A stretch of 64,000 bases of DNA, taken from NCBI RefSeq assembly GCF_001558155.1, contig NZ_LOAS01000002.1:372001-436000 (forward strand). The letters are read 5' to 3'. Each line of letters opens with the position of its first letter. The stretch's first letter is position 1. Below are positions 25,523 to 34,008 of the stretch, piece after piece. The notes under the pieces are model-generated. The model was not told where the DNA came from, searched no databases, and was given only the letters and a program-made list of their open reading frames with translations. The position numbers were made by a program, and so were the translations under genes. This DNA comes from Aliiruegeria sabulilitoris (lineage in GTDB: Bacteria; Pseudomonadota; Alphaproteobacteria; Rhodobacterales; Rhodobacteraceae).

Positions 25523-26218
25523 ATGTCCGATCAACCTGCCTTCCGTTCTCTCGATCCGATCGTTCGCCCGAGCGTGGCCGACCAGGTGTTTCAGGAACTT
25601 CACAAGCAGATCGTCTGGCTGACCCTGCCGCCGGGCGCACGCCTCTCGGAGGTGGAAGTCTCGAAGGTTCTCGGTGTGTCGCGTCAGCCGGTTCGAGATG
25701 CATTCTACAGGTTGTCCCAACTGGGGTTTCTCGAAATACGGCCGCAACGAGCGACGCGCGTAAGCCTGATCTCCGTTGATGCCGTCTTGCAGGCGCGTTT
25801 CGTCCGCACGGCGCTGGAGGTCGAGATTGTCCGTGCAGCCTGCGGCTCCATCTCCGAGACGTGGAAGAAACGGCTGAACGACAATCTCGCACAGCAGGAA
25901 GACGCGGTTCGAAAGGATGACCGAAACAGGTTTCATCAACTCGACGACGCGTTCCACGAAATGCTCTGCCTTCTGTCGGACCACGCCTTCGCCTGGCAGA
26001 TCATTCAGGAAAGCAAGGCGCATCTCGACCGTGTTCGGCTGCTCTCGCTCTCCTTCAACCAGCAATTCACGCTGGAAGAGCACAGGGGCCTGGTTGCCGC
26101 CCTTCTGGAGGGCGACGCGGACGGCGCCGAGAAGAGAATGCGCGACCACCTCTCGCGGCTCTACCACGAGATCAACCGGATCCGGTCAGAGAACCCCGAC
26201 TATTTCGCCGAAGAGTAG
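25523..26218 (+). CDS. GntR-family regulator with FCD domain
   Basis: A 231-residue FadR-type regulator. The winged helix covers residues 12-80 (VADQVFQELHKQIVWLTLPP, then VSKVLGVSRQPVRDAFYRL). An all-helical FCD ligand domain (about 90-220) contains the metal-binding pattern (FHQLDDAFHEML, later EEHRGLVAALLEGDADGAE). FCD regulators commonly control sugar-acid catabolism. The gene is convergent with a 2-keto-3-deoxygluconate-kinase gene. A TTGGTCGTACCAA palindrome upstream of that kinase resembles the UxuR/ExuR operator type, so it is the likely target. The effector is probably a sugar acid (inference). Confidence 0.88.
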   Translation: MSDQPAFRSLDPIVRPSVADQVFQELHKQIVWLTLPPGARLSEVEVSKVLGVSRQPVRDAFYRLSQLGFLEIRPQRATRVSLISVDAVLQARFVRTALEVEIVRAACGSISETWKKRLNDNLAQQEDAVRKDDRNRFHQLDDAFHEMLCLLSDHAFAWQIIQESKAHLDRVRLLSLSFNQQFTLEEHRGLVAALLEGDADGAEKRMRDHLSRLYHEINRIRSENPDYFAEE

Positions 26219-26251
26219 CACCCCGACCCTGATGCCGGCTCACGCCGGGCC

Positions 26252-27187
26252 TTAGGTCCCGGCGTTCCACATCTCCTTGGGGATGATGGCACCCGGGCAG
26301 GTAATGACGCGCGCGGCACATTCATGCCCTGCCAGAAGCGCAGCACCGATCCCGGCCCCCTGGGCATATTGCGACAGGAAGCCACCGACGAAGCTATCCC
26401 CCGCAGCCGTCGTATCGACCACCTTGTCGACCATCCGGTAGCTATTGGGCTTCTCCAACGAAGCGCCGATCGGCAGGGGGCCTTCTCCGCCGCGCTTGAG
26501 CGCACCATAGGGTACGCCATAGCCTTCGAAACGTTTCATCACCGTTTCTGCATCGGCATCACCGAACAGGTCTATCTCGTCATCGACCGACGGGAAGGCG
26601 ATATCGCATTTGCGCCAGGCGGTCTCGACATCCTTCTGCGCGGTGGCGAGATTTTCCCAAAGCTTCGGTCTGAAGTTGGAGTCAAAGGCGACCTTGCCAC
26701 CGGCGGCACGGAAACCGTCGATCCAGGCAAACAGGTCCGCCCGCTGTGCCGGGCTCAGAATCGCAAGGGTGATTGCCGAGAAATAGACGAGATCAAAACC
26801 GGACAGTGCTTGAAAGGTTTCCCCACCATCATCTGCAAACAGCGTCCGCGCCGCCGAAGCACTGCGCCAATAAGTAAAACTGCGTTCGCCCGCGTCATCC
26901 GTCGTGATGGCATACAGGCCCGGAATGCGGTCCGGATGGCGGCGCATGTGGGCGACACCCACCCCTTCGCTCTCGATGAAGGACAGCATTCTGTCGGACA
27001 GCGGATCGACGCCGACGGCGGAGACGAATTCGACGTCGTAGTCCTCCGGCAGAAGCCGGCGCAGGTAGATCGCGGTATTGAGCGTATCGCCGGCATATCC
27101 AACGCGCGCGGCGCCCTCGGAGGCCCCAAGCGACAATTCGATCATCGCCTCTCCGACACAGGCAATCCGTTTAAAGGTCTCCGGCAT
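26252..27187 (-). CDS. kdgK: 2-Keto-3-deoxygluconate kinase (PfkB family)
   Basis: A 311-residue PfkB sugar kinase. The N-terminal signature includes RIACVGEAMIELSLG and the glycine pair before DTLNTAIYLRRLL. The C-terminal catalytic motif is VDTTAAGDSFVGGFL, in which the base aspartate of the GAGD-type motif is kept although the first glycine is alanine. KDG kinase phosphorylates 2-keto-3-deoxygluconate for the Entner-Doudoroff or glucuronate pathway. The length and the segment IRRDGIPGLYAI-like region favour KDG kinase over ribokinase. No KDPG aldolase gene is beside it. A likely GntR operator lies 65-77 bases upstream of the start. Confidence 0.82.
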   Translation of the reverse strand: MPETFKRIACVGEAMIELSLGASEGAARVGYAGDTLNTAIYLRRLLPEDYDVEFVSAVGVDPLSDRMLSFIESEGVGVAHMRRHPDRIPGLYAITTDDAGERSFTYWRSASAARTLFADDGGETFQALSGFDLVYFSAITLAILSPAQRADLFAWIDGFRAAGGKVAFDSNFRPKLWENLATAQKDVETAWRKCDIAFPSVDDEIDLFGDADAETVMKRFEGYGVPYGALKRGGEGPLPIGASLEKPNSYRMVDKVVDTTAAGDSFVGGFLSQYAQGAGIGAALLAGHECAARVITCPGAIIPKEMWNAGT

Positions 27188-27575
27188 TCTCGTATTCTCC
27201 CGTGCTCCGGCCCTGGCAAGCTTCCGTCACCGCCTGCGCGGGTCCGGTCAGTTGGTCGTACCAAATTGCGTACCGGGATGAAATGCCTCACGAGTGAAAA
27301 TCGGGTTTGCGCCAAACACATCCGGGCCTTGAAAACCCTGCCTGAGCGCCTGAATGGCCTTTTCTGAAACAGAAAACAGAGATTTCAAAGCACCCAACCC
27401 GGCCAGGAAGGCCGTCCAGGCTGCGCCTTGACCGCCAGACAGCCGTTTCAGAAACCGCGCTTTTGGCATTTTCGAGCATGGCCGTAGCCCTCGGCGACCC
27501 GAATCCGCCTCCATTCGTGCGATTTACAGCTGTCCGGTTTCGACCAAGGGTACTCTAACGCTCTCACGCTGAACA
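27188..27575. other. Intergenic region between the GGDEF-EAL gene and kdgK
   Basis: This 388-base region holds the kdgK promoter side with a palindrome at 27252-27264. A minus-strand frame of 88 codons at 27248-27514 exists, but it resembles nothing I know and has no ribosome site, so I do not call it. Confidence 0.4.
27252..27264. promoter_or_regulatory. Palindromic operator TTGGTCGTACCAA upstream of kdgK
   Basis: Perfect 5-base arms TTGGT and ACCAA flank CGT. The pattern matches the UxuR/ExuR type (TTGGTATACCAA) of GntR-FCD operators. It lies upstream of the minus-strand kdgK start at 27187, and the nearby GntR-FCD gene is the likely binder. Confidence 0.6.
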
Positions 27576-29708
27576 TCACGCCTGATACTCACGGTTCGCC
27601 AGATTGGCGCGCAACCATTTCTCAAAACGATCGACAGGCATTGGGCGTGCCCCAAGATAGCCCTGATAATGGCGACAATGGTATTTTTCCAACACGGACA
27701 ATTGCGTGCGCGTCTCGATCCCTTCGGCAACCACGTCCGCCTTCATGACCTGGGCCATGGCGAGGATCGTGGCCATCAGGTTCTCCGCCTCCTCGTCTTC
27801 GCCGACATCCTGTAGCAGGCTGCGATCCAGCTTGAGCGTATCGAAAGCCAGCCCCTTCAGGCGGCCAAGATTCGAGTATCCAACGCCGAAATCGTCAATC
27901 GCGAGCCGGGTTCCGACCAGCCGCAGCCGTTCAAGCTGCCGCTCGATCGCGGCCCCGTCTGTCATCGCCGTGTTTTCCGTGATCTCGATCTCGATCGTGC
28001 CGCGCGGCAGGTTCGCCCCATCGATCTGCCATAGAAGCTCCTCGACAAAAGCTTCGTCGGCCAACTCGTCCACGGAGAGATTCACCGCGAAGGTCAGGGG
28101 AACACTGACGCAGGGAAGGATCTCGAATGCGGCCTTCAGTGTCTTTCTCACGACAAGCCGTCCGATCTCGGGAAGCAGTCCGGCTCCGGCGGCCACGGGC
28201 AGGAACATGTCCGGACAAAGTATGCCGCGCGTCGGATGGTTCCACCGCACGAGCGCCTCCGCCCCCGATACCTGACCAGTTGCCACCAGGAATTGCGGTT
28301 GAAGGAAAATAATGAACTGGTCCTGTTCCACGGCACCGCGGATCTCGGCGGCAAGCTCCAACCGCTCGATCGTCAGTTTGTGCTGGTCGCCGTCATAGAA
28401 GGCGAAGGTGTTCCGCCCAGCGCGCTTGGCCTGGTACATGGCGACATCGGCATGCTTCAGAAGGAGCTCCGAGTTCGGTGCATGTTCGGGAAAGTTGGCG
28501 ACACCAATGCTCGTCGTTGCCCGCAATCCGAGATCCTCGAGAACGAATTCCGACTGCATCGCTTCGATGATGCGTTCAACAAGTTCCCGGCACAGAATGG
28601 AGGGCACTATGATCGTGAACTCGTCACCTCCGAGCCGCGCGACCACCGCATCGCCGTCAAAACGGTATTTCGCGGCATTTCGATCCGATCCGACATTGAG
28701 AGCGGACAGCCCGATCTCGGAAACGCAGCAGCGCAACCTATGGGCGAACAGAACCAGAAGCTGGTCGCCGACATGGTGCCCGTGATTGTCATTCACCGAT
28801 TTGAAATCATCGAGATCCAGGAAAAGAACCGAAAACCTTTCTTCTTTCGCGGACGCCTCGATAGCGATCTGTTCGAGTTGCTGGCCGAGCCAGGCTCGAT
28901 TGGGAACGCCGGTCAGTTTGTCTCTGTAGGCAACCTCGTGGATTTCCTGGATCGACCGCCGCAGGGCGACCAGCATGGTGTTGAAGGAGCTTGCCAATCG
29001 CTCGATCTCGTCATTCGTCCGCACGCATATGCTTTGATCGAGATCCCCGTTGGCAGCGCGTTCCGTAGCGTGGGTCAGCCGGTTGAGCGGCCCGACAAGG
29101 CGAATCGCGACGATATTCGAGGTAAAGAGGCCCACCAGCACGAACAAGACACCGCCAAGTGCATTCCGGGACCAGACCTTGGCGATTTCGGAACGCACCC
29201 CCCGTGGATCGAAATCCAGCCGCAGCGTGCCGTAATTCACGTTACCGATCATGAGTGGCTTTGCGACCTTGCGGATCTCCGGCAGGTCCAGCCGCTGGAT
29301 TTCCGACGTTTCCGCCGCGCGTTCCGCCAGCGGATCGTTGGCAGGTTTGAGGAAGTCGATGTCGTCCTGCTCCTCGCTCTCCACCACCATGATCCCGTCC
29401 TGATCGATGATAAAAATGTCGATGAGATCGGGCTGATTCCTCAATTCCTCGAAAATGATATCAAGCTCGGCCGCCCGCCCTTCGATCAGGTAGGGAAGCG
29501 AAACTTCGGTCGCGATTTCCAGCAGATGGAGCAGGCGAAGCTCCAGCCGTTCCCGAACCAGTTGCAACTGGGTCTGCACGTTAATGAGAATGACCGCGGC
29601 TACGATGGCCGTGATCAGCGCGCCGAACACATAGGACAGACGTCGCCCGAGCCCTGATGTCGCCATTCGGGCCCGGTCGGAAAATGCCTTGTAGACGCGC
29701 AAATTCAT
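27576..29708 (-). CDS. Membrane HAMP-GGDEF-EAL cyclic-di-GMP protein
   Basis: A 710-residue inner-membrane signalling protein. A first membrane helix (about 25-45) is followed by a periplasmic sensor loop of about 140 residues, a second helix (about 185-205) and a HAMP linker. A GGDEF domain with intact GGDEF at 360-364 follows. The EAL domain has EAL at 484-486, ITENTAM, LAIDDFGVGYSNLG and VAEGIET, so the catalytic residues of both a cyclase and a phosphodiesterase are present. It may make or degrade cyclic di-GMP. The ATG at 29708 is 2 bases after the stop of a PhnD-like periplasmic protein gene, so the pair is almost certainly one unit, with the binding protein as sensor (inference). Confidence 0.9.
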   Translation of the reverse strand: MNLRVYKAFSDRARMATSGLGRRLSYVFGALITAIVAAVILINVQTQLQLVRERLELRLLHLLEIATEVSLPYLIEGRAAELDIIFEELRNQPDLIDIFIIDQDGIMVVESEEQDDIDFLKPANDPLAERAAETSEIQRLDLPEIRKVAKPLMIGNVNYGTLRLDFDPRGVRSEIAKVWSRNALGGVLFVLVGLFTSNIVAIRLVGPLNRLTHATERAANGDLDQSICVRTNDEIERLASSFNTMLVALRRSIQEIHEVAYRDKLTGVPNRAWLGQQLEQIAIEASAKEERFSVLFLDLDDFKSVNDNHGHHVGDQLLVLFAHRLRCCVSEIGLSALNVGSDRNAAKYRFDGDAVVARLGGDEFTIIVPSILCRELVERIIEAMQSEFVLEDLGLRATTSIGVANFPEHAPNSELLLKHADVAMYQAKRAGRNTFAFYDGDQHKLTIERLELAAEIRGAVEQDQFIIFLQPQFLVATGQVSGAEALVRWNHPTRGILCPDMFLPVAAGAGLLPEIGRLVVRKTLKAAFEILPCVSVPLTFAVNLSVDELADEAFVEELLWQIDGANLPRGTIEIEITENTAMTDGAAIERQLERLRLVGTRLAIDDFGVGYSNLGRLKGLAFDTLKLDRSLLQDVGEDEEAENLMATILAMAQVMKADVVAEGIETRTQLSVLEKYHCRHYQGYLGARPMPVDRFEKWLRANLANREYQA

Positions 29709-29710
29709 GC

Positions 29711-30616
29711 TCAGCTACCCGCGGCATCCCAGCGATCGAGATCATCGAGCAGTTGGTAGATCGGAGAAAAGGTTGCCTCGCCTCCCTCTGGAAAGCGGTC
29801 GAATTGCGAGGTCTTGTGGAATTTGTCCAGCACTTCCCGCCCCTGCGGGCTTTCGTCCATCGCGATGAGAACATCGCAGACCGTCTCGGCCAGGGCTGGA
29901 TCCGTGCGTGGGCTCCGGATCACGGCTTGACGAGGCACATCGATGCTGCGGGCCAGTTCCCGGTATTGCCCGGGAAAGGCTTCCTCCAGCTTGCGGAACC
30001 TTTTCGGGTCTGTTGCGGCCGCATCGATCCAACCGCGCGACAACCAGAGGATCGTGTTCTTGTCGTCCCGCGTAAACACATACCCGATCGCATCCTCCGG
30101 GGCCTTTGTCTCATGATTCGCAATTTCCAGGATTGGCAGGTTCTCCCGCAGGATCATCCCCAGCGGCAGCAGGAAACCAGAGGTCGAGTCAGAATCCTGA
30201 AAGCCGATCTTGCGCCCCACAAGGTCTCCAAGTCCTTGAACATCGCTAGCCGTGGGCACGACAATCACAGAATGATAGCTGGCCACACCGCGTTTCCAGC
30301 GACGCAAAACGGGAATCGCGCCAGCTTGCCGGGAGACCTTCGCCGCCACGACCGGGCTGTCGAAATAGAAATCGACCTTGCCACTGGCCAGCGCGTCCGC
30401 CATCGCAGCGGAATTGGGGTATACGGAGATCTCGACCCCGTCGACGCCCTGATCGACCAACGCCGCTTGGAGATACTCCGCCAGCGGCGAGAACCGCTTC
30501 ACGTGCTTTCGCACATTGTCGTTCACGCTTCCGAGCACCAGCACCTCGGCGGATGCCTGCGAGGCAAGCACACCAAGAGCGAGCGCCAACGCCCCCAAAA
30601 CAGATTTCAAGGACAT
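29711..30616 (-). CDS. PhnD-like periplasmic binding protein, probable partner of the GGDEF-EAL protein
   Basis: A 301-residue periplasmic protein of the phosphate/phosphonate-binding (PhnD) superfamily. The signal peptide spans about residues 1-22 (MSLKSVLGALALALGVLASQ, then ASA). The mature protein shows FSPLAEYLQAALVDQGVDG, ALASGKVDFYFDSPVVAAKV and RKIGFQDSDSTSGFLLP, typical of the family. I chose the ATG at 30616 because it opens a proper signal peptide. There are no ABC permease or ATPase genes here. Instead the next gene, 2 bases on, encodes a membrane GGDEF-EAL protein. This arrangement suggests ligand sensing rather than transport. The ligand is unknown. Confidence 0.85.
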   Translation of the reverse strand: MSLKSVLGALALALGVLASQASAEVLVLGSVNDNVRKHVKRFSPLAEYLQAALVDQGVDGVEISVYPNSAAMADALASGKVDFYFDSPVVAAKVSRQAGAIPVLRRWKRGVASYHSVIVVPTASDVQGLGDLVGRKIGFQDSDSTSGFLLPLGMILRENLPILEIANHETKAPEDAIGYVFTRDDKNTILWLSRGWIDAAATDPKRFRKLEEAFPGQYRELARSIDVPRQAVIRSPRTDPALAETVCDVLIAMDESPQGREVLDKFHKTSQFDRFPEGGEATFSPIYQLLDDLDRWDAAGS

Positions 30617-30771
30617 GGAACCCCCTCCCGTTTTCGCCAGACACCCCTCACCACACGTCGGATTTTGCCGCGCACTCGGTAAACAAAGGGGAAACAGGTC
30701 CCACGCAAACAGAGGCAAAGCGCTTCAAATTGTTCGGGATATCGATCCGTGAGAAGCAGGCGGGCACGCCC

Positions 30772-30810
30772 GGCTAATCTTCATTTGCGCGGTGCTAATT
30801 CCGATTAGCC
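30772..30810. promoter_or_regulatory. LacI-type operator region between the PhnD-like and LacI genes
   Basis: GCTAATTCCGATTAGC at 30794-30809 is a 16-base palindrome (arms GCTAAT / ATTAGC). A further half-site GGCTAATC lies at 30772-30779, which also pairs with GATTAGCC at 30803-30810. Such palindromes are typical LacI-family operators. It lies 43-80 bases upstream of the LacI gene and 156 or more bases upstream of the divergent PhnD-like gene. Confidence 0.6.
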
Positions 30811-30851
30811 AAAACGCTTGCACTTCGCGTCGAGAGGTCTAGACAGAAAGC

Positions 30852-31949
30852 ATGCCACAAGACAGCAATGAGAAACAACGCGAGCGGGGGTCCGGCCTGG
30901 GCAAGGTCTCGGGAAAACAGCGCGTTACGATGCAGGACATCGCCCGAATTGCCGGTTGCTCGCAATCGACGGTCTCCTTCGTCCTGAACGCCAACACGTC
31001 GGTAAAGATCTCCGAGCCGACGCGCCGGCGGGTGCTCGAAGTGGCGCGGGAGTTGGGATACCGGCCGGCCAGCCTGCCCGGCCTCAACCGCAACCGCGGT
31101 CGCAGCGAAGGCACGATTGCCTTCGTGATCGACAAGATCTCGACCAGCCCCGAAGGCATCGTGGCGCTGGACGGCGTACGCCAGATTGCCCGCAATCTGG
31201 GGGCCATCGTGCTGGTGGCCGAGACCGATGGCGACCCGATGCTGGAGCCGCGCACGCTGGAGATGTTCATCGAAATGGGCGTGCAGGCCATCATCTATGC
31301 CTGCATCTTCACCCGCGAAGTGACCCTGCCCAACGCCTTGGCGGAGACGACGATCCCGGTTGTCCTGCTCAATTGCTACACACCGGACGGCCAGCGCCCT
31401 GCTGTCGTTCCCGGCGAAATCGCCGGTGGGCATCGCGCGACCGCCGCCCTGCTGGCGGTGGGGCATCGCCGCGTTGGCACGATCACTGGCGAGGCTTTCA
31501 TGGAGGCCACGCGAGACCGGCTCCAGGGCTATCGCAATGCGCTGGCCACGGCTGACATTCCCTTCGCGCCGGAACTGGTCGTGGAAGGCGACTGGTCGGC
31601 AAGCGCCGGCTATCGCGGCACGCAGCAGTTGATGGCGTTTGATCAGCCACCGACAGCGATCTTCTGCCAAAATGACCGTATGGCGGTTGGTTGCTACGAG
31701 GCGCTCAAGGAGATGGGCAAGCGGATCCCGGAGGACATTTCGGTGGTCGGCTACGACGACGAGGAGATTGCCCGCCACCTTTCGCCACCGCTGACCTCGC
31801 TGATCCTGCCGAGCCGTGCGATGGGGCGCTGGAGCGTCGAGCGGATCATGCAGGGAGACACCGAATCCGACGATGCCGGCGCGCTCGTCAAACTGGAATG
31901 CGAGTTGGTAGAGCGCGACTCCATCGCGCCGCCACCGGAAGCCGGCTAG
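30852..31949 (+). CDS. LacI-family transcriptional regulator
   Basis: A 365-residue LacI/GalR regulator. The N-terminal helix-turn-helix after a 24-residue polar extension reads RVTMQDIARIAGCSQSTVSF, with the hinge helix around RRRVLEVARELGYRPA. A periplasmic-binding-like sugar domain follows (IIYACIFTREV, GHRRVGTITGEAFMEATRDR, PEDISVVGYDDEEIARHLSP). The family usually represses sugar-use genes. A palindrome sits 43 bases before the start. It is divergent from the PhnD-like/GGDEF-EAL pair, which may be its target, since no sugar genes lie close by. Confidence 0.9.
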   Translation: MPQDSNEKQRERGSGLGKVSGKQRVTMQDIARIAGCSQSTVSFVLNANTSVKISEPTRRRVLEVARELGYRPASLPGLNRNRGRSEGTIAFVIDKISTSPEGIVALDGVRQIARNLGAIVLVAETDGDPMLEPRTLEMFIEMGVQAIIYACIFTREVTLPNALAETTIPVVLLNCYTPDGQRPAVVPGEIAGGHRATAALLAVGHRRVGTITGEAFMEATRDRLQGYRNALATADIPFAPELVVEGDWSASAGYRGTQQLMAFDQPPTAIFCQNDRMAVGCYEALKEMGKRIPEDISVVGYDDEEIARHLSPPLTSLILPSRAMGRWSVERIMQGDTESDDAGALVKLECELVERDSIAPPPEAG

Positions 31950-32010
31950 ACGGGTTTACGGCAGCCGCTCCATTGGCCAGAGTGGCGCCGCCCGGTTTCG
32001 GAGGTCTGCC

Positions 32011-32925
32011 ATGTTTCGTCCCCTGCCCTTTCACACGCTCGATGTTTTCACCGACACACCCTATCGCGGCAATCCGCTGGCCGTGGTTCTGGAGGCCGAC
32101 GGGCTGAGCACCGCGCAGATGCAGGCCATGGCGCGGGAGTTCAATCTTTCCGAGACGATCTTCGTCATGGCGCCGAAAGATCCGGCGAACACGGCTCGGG
32201 TCCGCATTTTCTTTCCGACGGCAGAGATCCCTTTCGCAGGCCACCCGACACTCGGCTGCGCGGCGTTGCTGGCCACGCTTCGCAACGGTGAGGGCGACTT
32301 TACCGACAAGATCACCTTGGAAGAGGAAGCCGGGCTTGTGCCGGTGGAACTCGTCCGCAAGGACGGACTTGTCACCGGCCGCTTCCGCGCACCGGTCCTG
32401 CCGCATGCCCACCCGGGCGCGGCGCCCCTCGGACTGCTGGCAAGGTCCCTCGGGCTGCCCGAGGAGAAGATCGGATTTTCCAGCCACCAACCGGCGGTAT
32501 TTCAGGGTGGCCCGGCCTTTCTCTATGCCCCCGTTGCCGATCTCGATGCGCTGGCCACCGCTCGTCCGATCGAGCCCTATTGGTCGGAGTTGATGGAAGC
32601 CGGACAGGTGGACTCGGCCTATCTCTACACGCCCGCCGGCACCGGCAGTTTCCGCGCCCGGATGTTCTCGCCCACAGCCGGTATCCCGGAAGATCCCGCC
32701 ACTGGCTCGGCCTCCGCGATCCTCGCCGCCCAGCTTCTGCAATCTGGCGTCCTGCCGGAGGGGGAAAGCCATTTCTCGCTCGTGCAAGGCGTGGAGATGG
32801 GTCGGGAAAGCCGGATCGGGCTGAACATTCGCGTGAGCGGTGGAAACCTGGCTGAGGTGCGTATCTCTGGCTCCGCCGTCACGCTGGCGCGCGGAGAGAT
32901 CCTTCCGCCCTCGGAGGCCCCATGA
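32011..32925 (+). CDS. PhzF-family isomerase/epimerase-like protein
   Basis: A 304-residue PhzF protein. The N-terminal motif HTLDVFTDTPYRGNPLAVVL, the catalytic-glutamate segment FNLSETIFV near residue 47 and the PFAGHPTLGCAALLA motif are all characteristic. The C-terminal half repeats the fold, with FRARMFSPTAGIPEDPATGS. The family includes the phenazine-pathway isomerase, but most genomic members have unknown substrates. No phenazine genes occur here. The start ATG at 32011 has GGAGG upstream. The next gene overlaps by ATGA, so they are translationally coupled. Confidence 0.9.
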   Translation: MFRPLPFHTLDVFTDTPYRGNPLAVVLEADGLSTAQMQAMAREFNLSETIFVMAPKDPANTARVRIFFPTAEIPFAGHPTLGCAALLATLRNGEGDFTDKITLEEEAGLVPVELVRKDGLVTGRFRAPVLPHAHPGAAPLGLLARSLGLPEEKIGFSSHQPAVFQGGPAFLYAPVADLDALATARPIEPYWSELMEAGQVDSAYLYTPAGTGSFRARMFSPTAGIPEDPATGSASAILAAQLLQSGVLPEGESHFSLVQGVEMGRESRIGLNIRVSGGNLAEVRISGSAVTLARGEILPPSEAP

Positions 32926-33620
32926 AGATTGCCGGGGCGCTCGCCTTCGTCGGGCTGACCACCTTGCCCGCCTTGGCCGGCGGGATTGTCGAAGCGCCCT
33001 ATGATGCACTGGCCAGGGAACTGACGGAACGGGTCGATTTCGAACGCCTACCACGGCGCGAAGAACCCGGCTTCAACCTCGACATGCCGCTCTATGCGAG
33101 CGGAGCGTGGTTGGGCGAGCGGTTCGAAGGGCAGTCTGTCGAAACAGACCCCAAGGGCCATGACCGGATTGCGGCCGATGATGTGGCAGGCTGGCTGCGT
33201 ATCGCGGGCGGCGCTCCCCGGCGGAACCTGAACGTTGCCTTTCACCGGGGCTTCGGCTCCAACGCGGTCTTCCCGCTCGGAGCGGCCGGGTTTCCCGAAA
33301 TTTCGGCCCGCGGTGAAGGATCGCTCGCCATCCTGTTCGATCACGACCAGAAGGCCACGGGCTTCCGCGTCCACACCGACTACACTGACCCGCTCGGCTC
33401 GCGTCCGACCTCCGACAGCGGCATCGAAGTCCTGTTCTACTCCCGTGAGGGTCGCCTGCTCGACCGGCTGCAGCACCGCCCGGGCCCCGGCATTTCCGCC
33501 TTTGGTTACACGCAGTCGACCGGCGCGCCCGGCATCGCCGGCCTCGTGATCCTGAATACCGATCCCGGCGGCATAGCTGTTGACGATATCATCTTTGCCT
33601 TGCCGCCATTGCTGGGCTAG
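32922..33620 (+). CDS. Exported hypothetical protein coupled to PhzF
   Basis: A 232-residue protein that begins with a signal peptide (MKIAGALAFVGLTTLPALAG) and is therefore probably periplasmic. The rest is predicted to be mostly beta strand. The C-terminus, AGLVILNTDPGGIAVDDIIF, is like the ends of jelly-roll carbohydrate-binding or PEP-anchored proteins, where the IDDI element pairs the last strands. It starts inside the last codon of the PhzF gene (ATGA overlap). I cannot assign a function. No lipobox or membrane anchor is visible. Confidence 0.65.
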   Translation: MKIAGALAFVGLTTLPALAGGIVEAPYDALARELTERVDFERLPRREEPGFNLDMPLYASGAWLGERFEGQSVETDPKGHDRIAADDVAGWLRIAGGAPRRNLNVAFHRGFGSNAVFPLGAAGFPEISARGEGSLAILFDHDQKATGFRVHTDYTDPLGSRPTSDSGIEVLFYSREGRLLDRLQHRPGPGISAFGYTQSTGAPGIAGLVILNTDPGGIAVDDIIFALPPLLG

Positions 33621-33645
33621 CAAGGGAGTATCGGAGGAGAAGACC

Positions 33646-33939
33646 ATGCAAAAAGGCTATTGGGTCGCGCATGTCGACGTGAAAGACCAACGGATCTTCG
33701 AGGAATACAAGCAAGCCGCCGCCAAACCCTTCGCCCGGTACGGCGCGAGATTTCTCGTTCGGGCCGGGCAATATGATGTGCGCGAAGGCGAACTGCACCC
33801 ACGCACCGTGGTGATCGAGTTCCCGACCTTTGCCGATGCGCTGGCCTGTTACGACGACCCCGAGCACCAGGAGGCCAAGGCGATCCGCGATCCGATTGCC
33901 GATGGCGACCTGGTGATCGTCGAGGGCCACAGCGTCTGA
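33646..33939 (+). CDS. DUF1330 family protein
   Basis: A 97-residue protein matching the small DUF1330 family, with the dimeric alpha-beta barrel pattern VAHVDVKDQRIFEEYKQAAA, RYGARFLVRAGQYDVREG and VIEFPTFADALACYDDPEHQ. No function is established for the family, which belongs to the same fold superfamily as antibiotic-biosynthesis monooxygenases. The ATG at 33646 has GGAGGAGA upstream, and it lies 25 bases after the exported hypothetical gene, so it is probably co-transcribed. Confidence 0.85.
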   Translation: MQKGYWVAHVDVKDQRIFEEYKQAAAKPFARYGARFLVRAGQYDVREGELHPRTVVIEFPTFADALACYDDPEHQEAKAIRDPIADGDLVIVEGHSV

Positions 33940-34008
33940 CGCACAGCACCTGCAAACCGTGCGATTTCCGGGCTTGATGCCCGCAGAGGGGATCGGCATA
34001 GGTGAAAT

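Noticed and set aside
27248-27514. Minus-strand frame of 88 codons between kdgK and the GGDEF-EAL gene
   Set aside because: No ribosome site, no recognisable family, and the composition is unlike the neighbouring genes.
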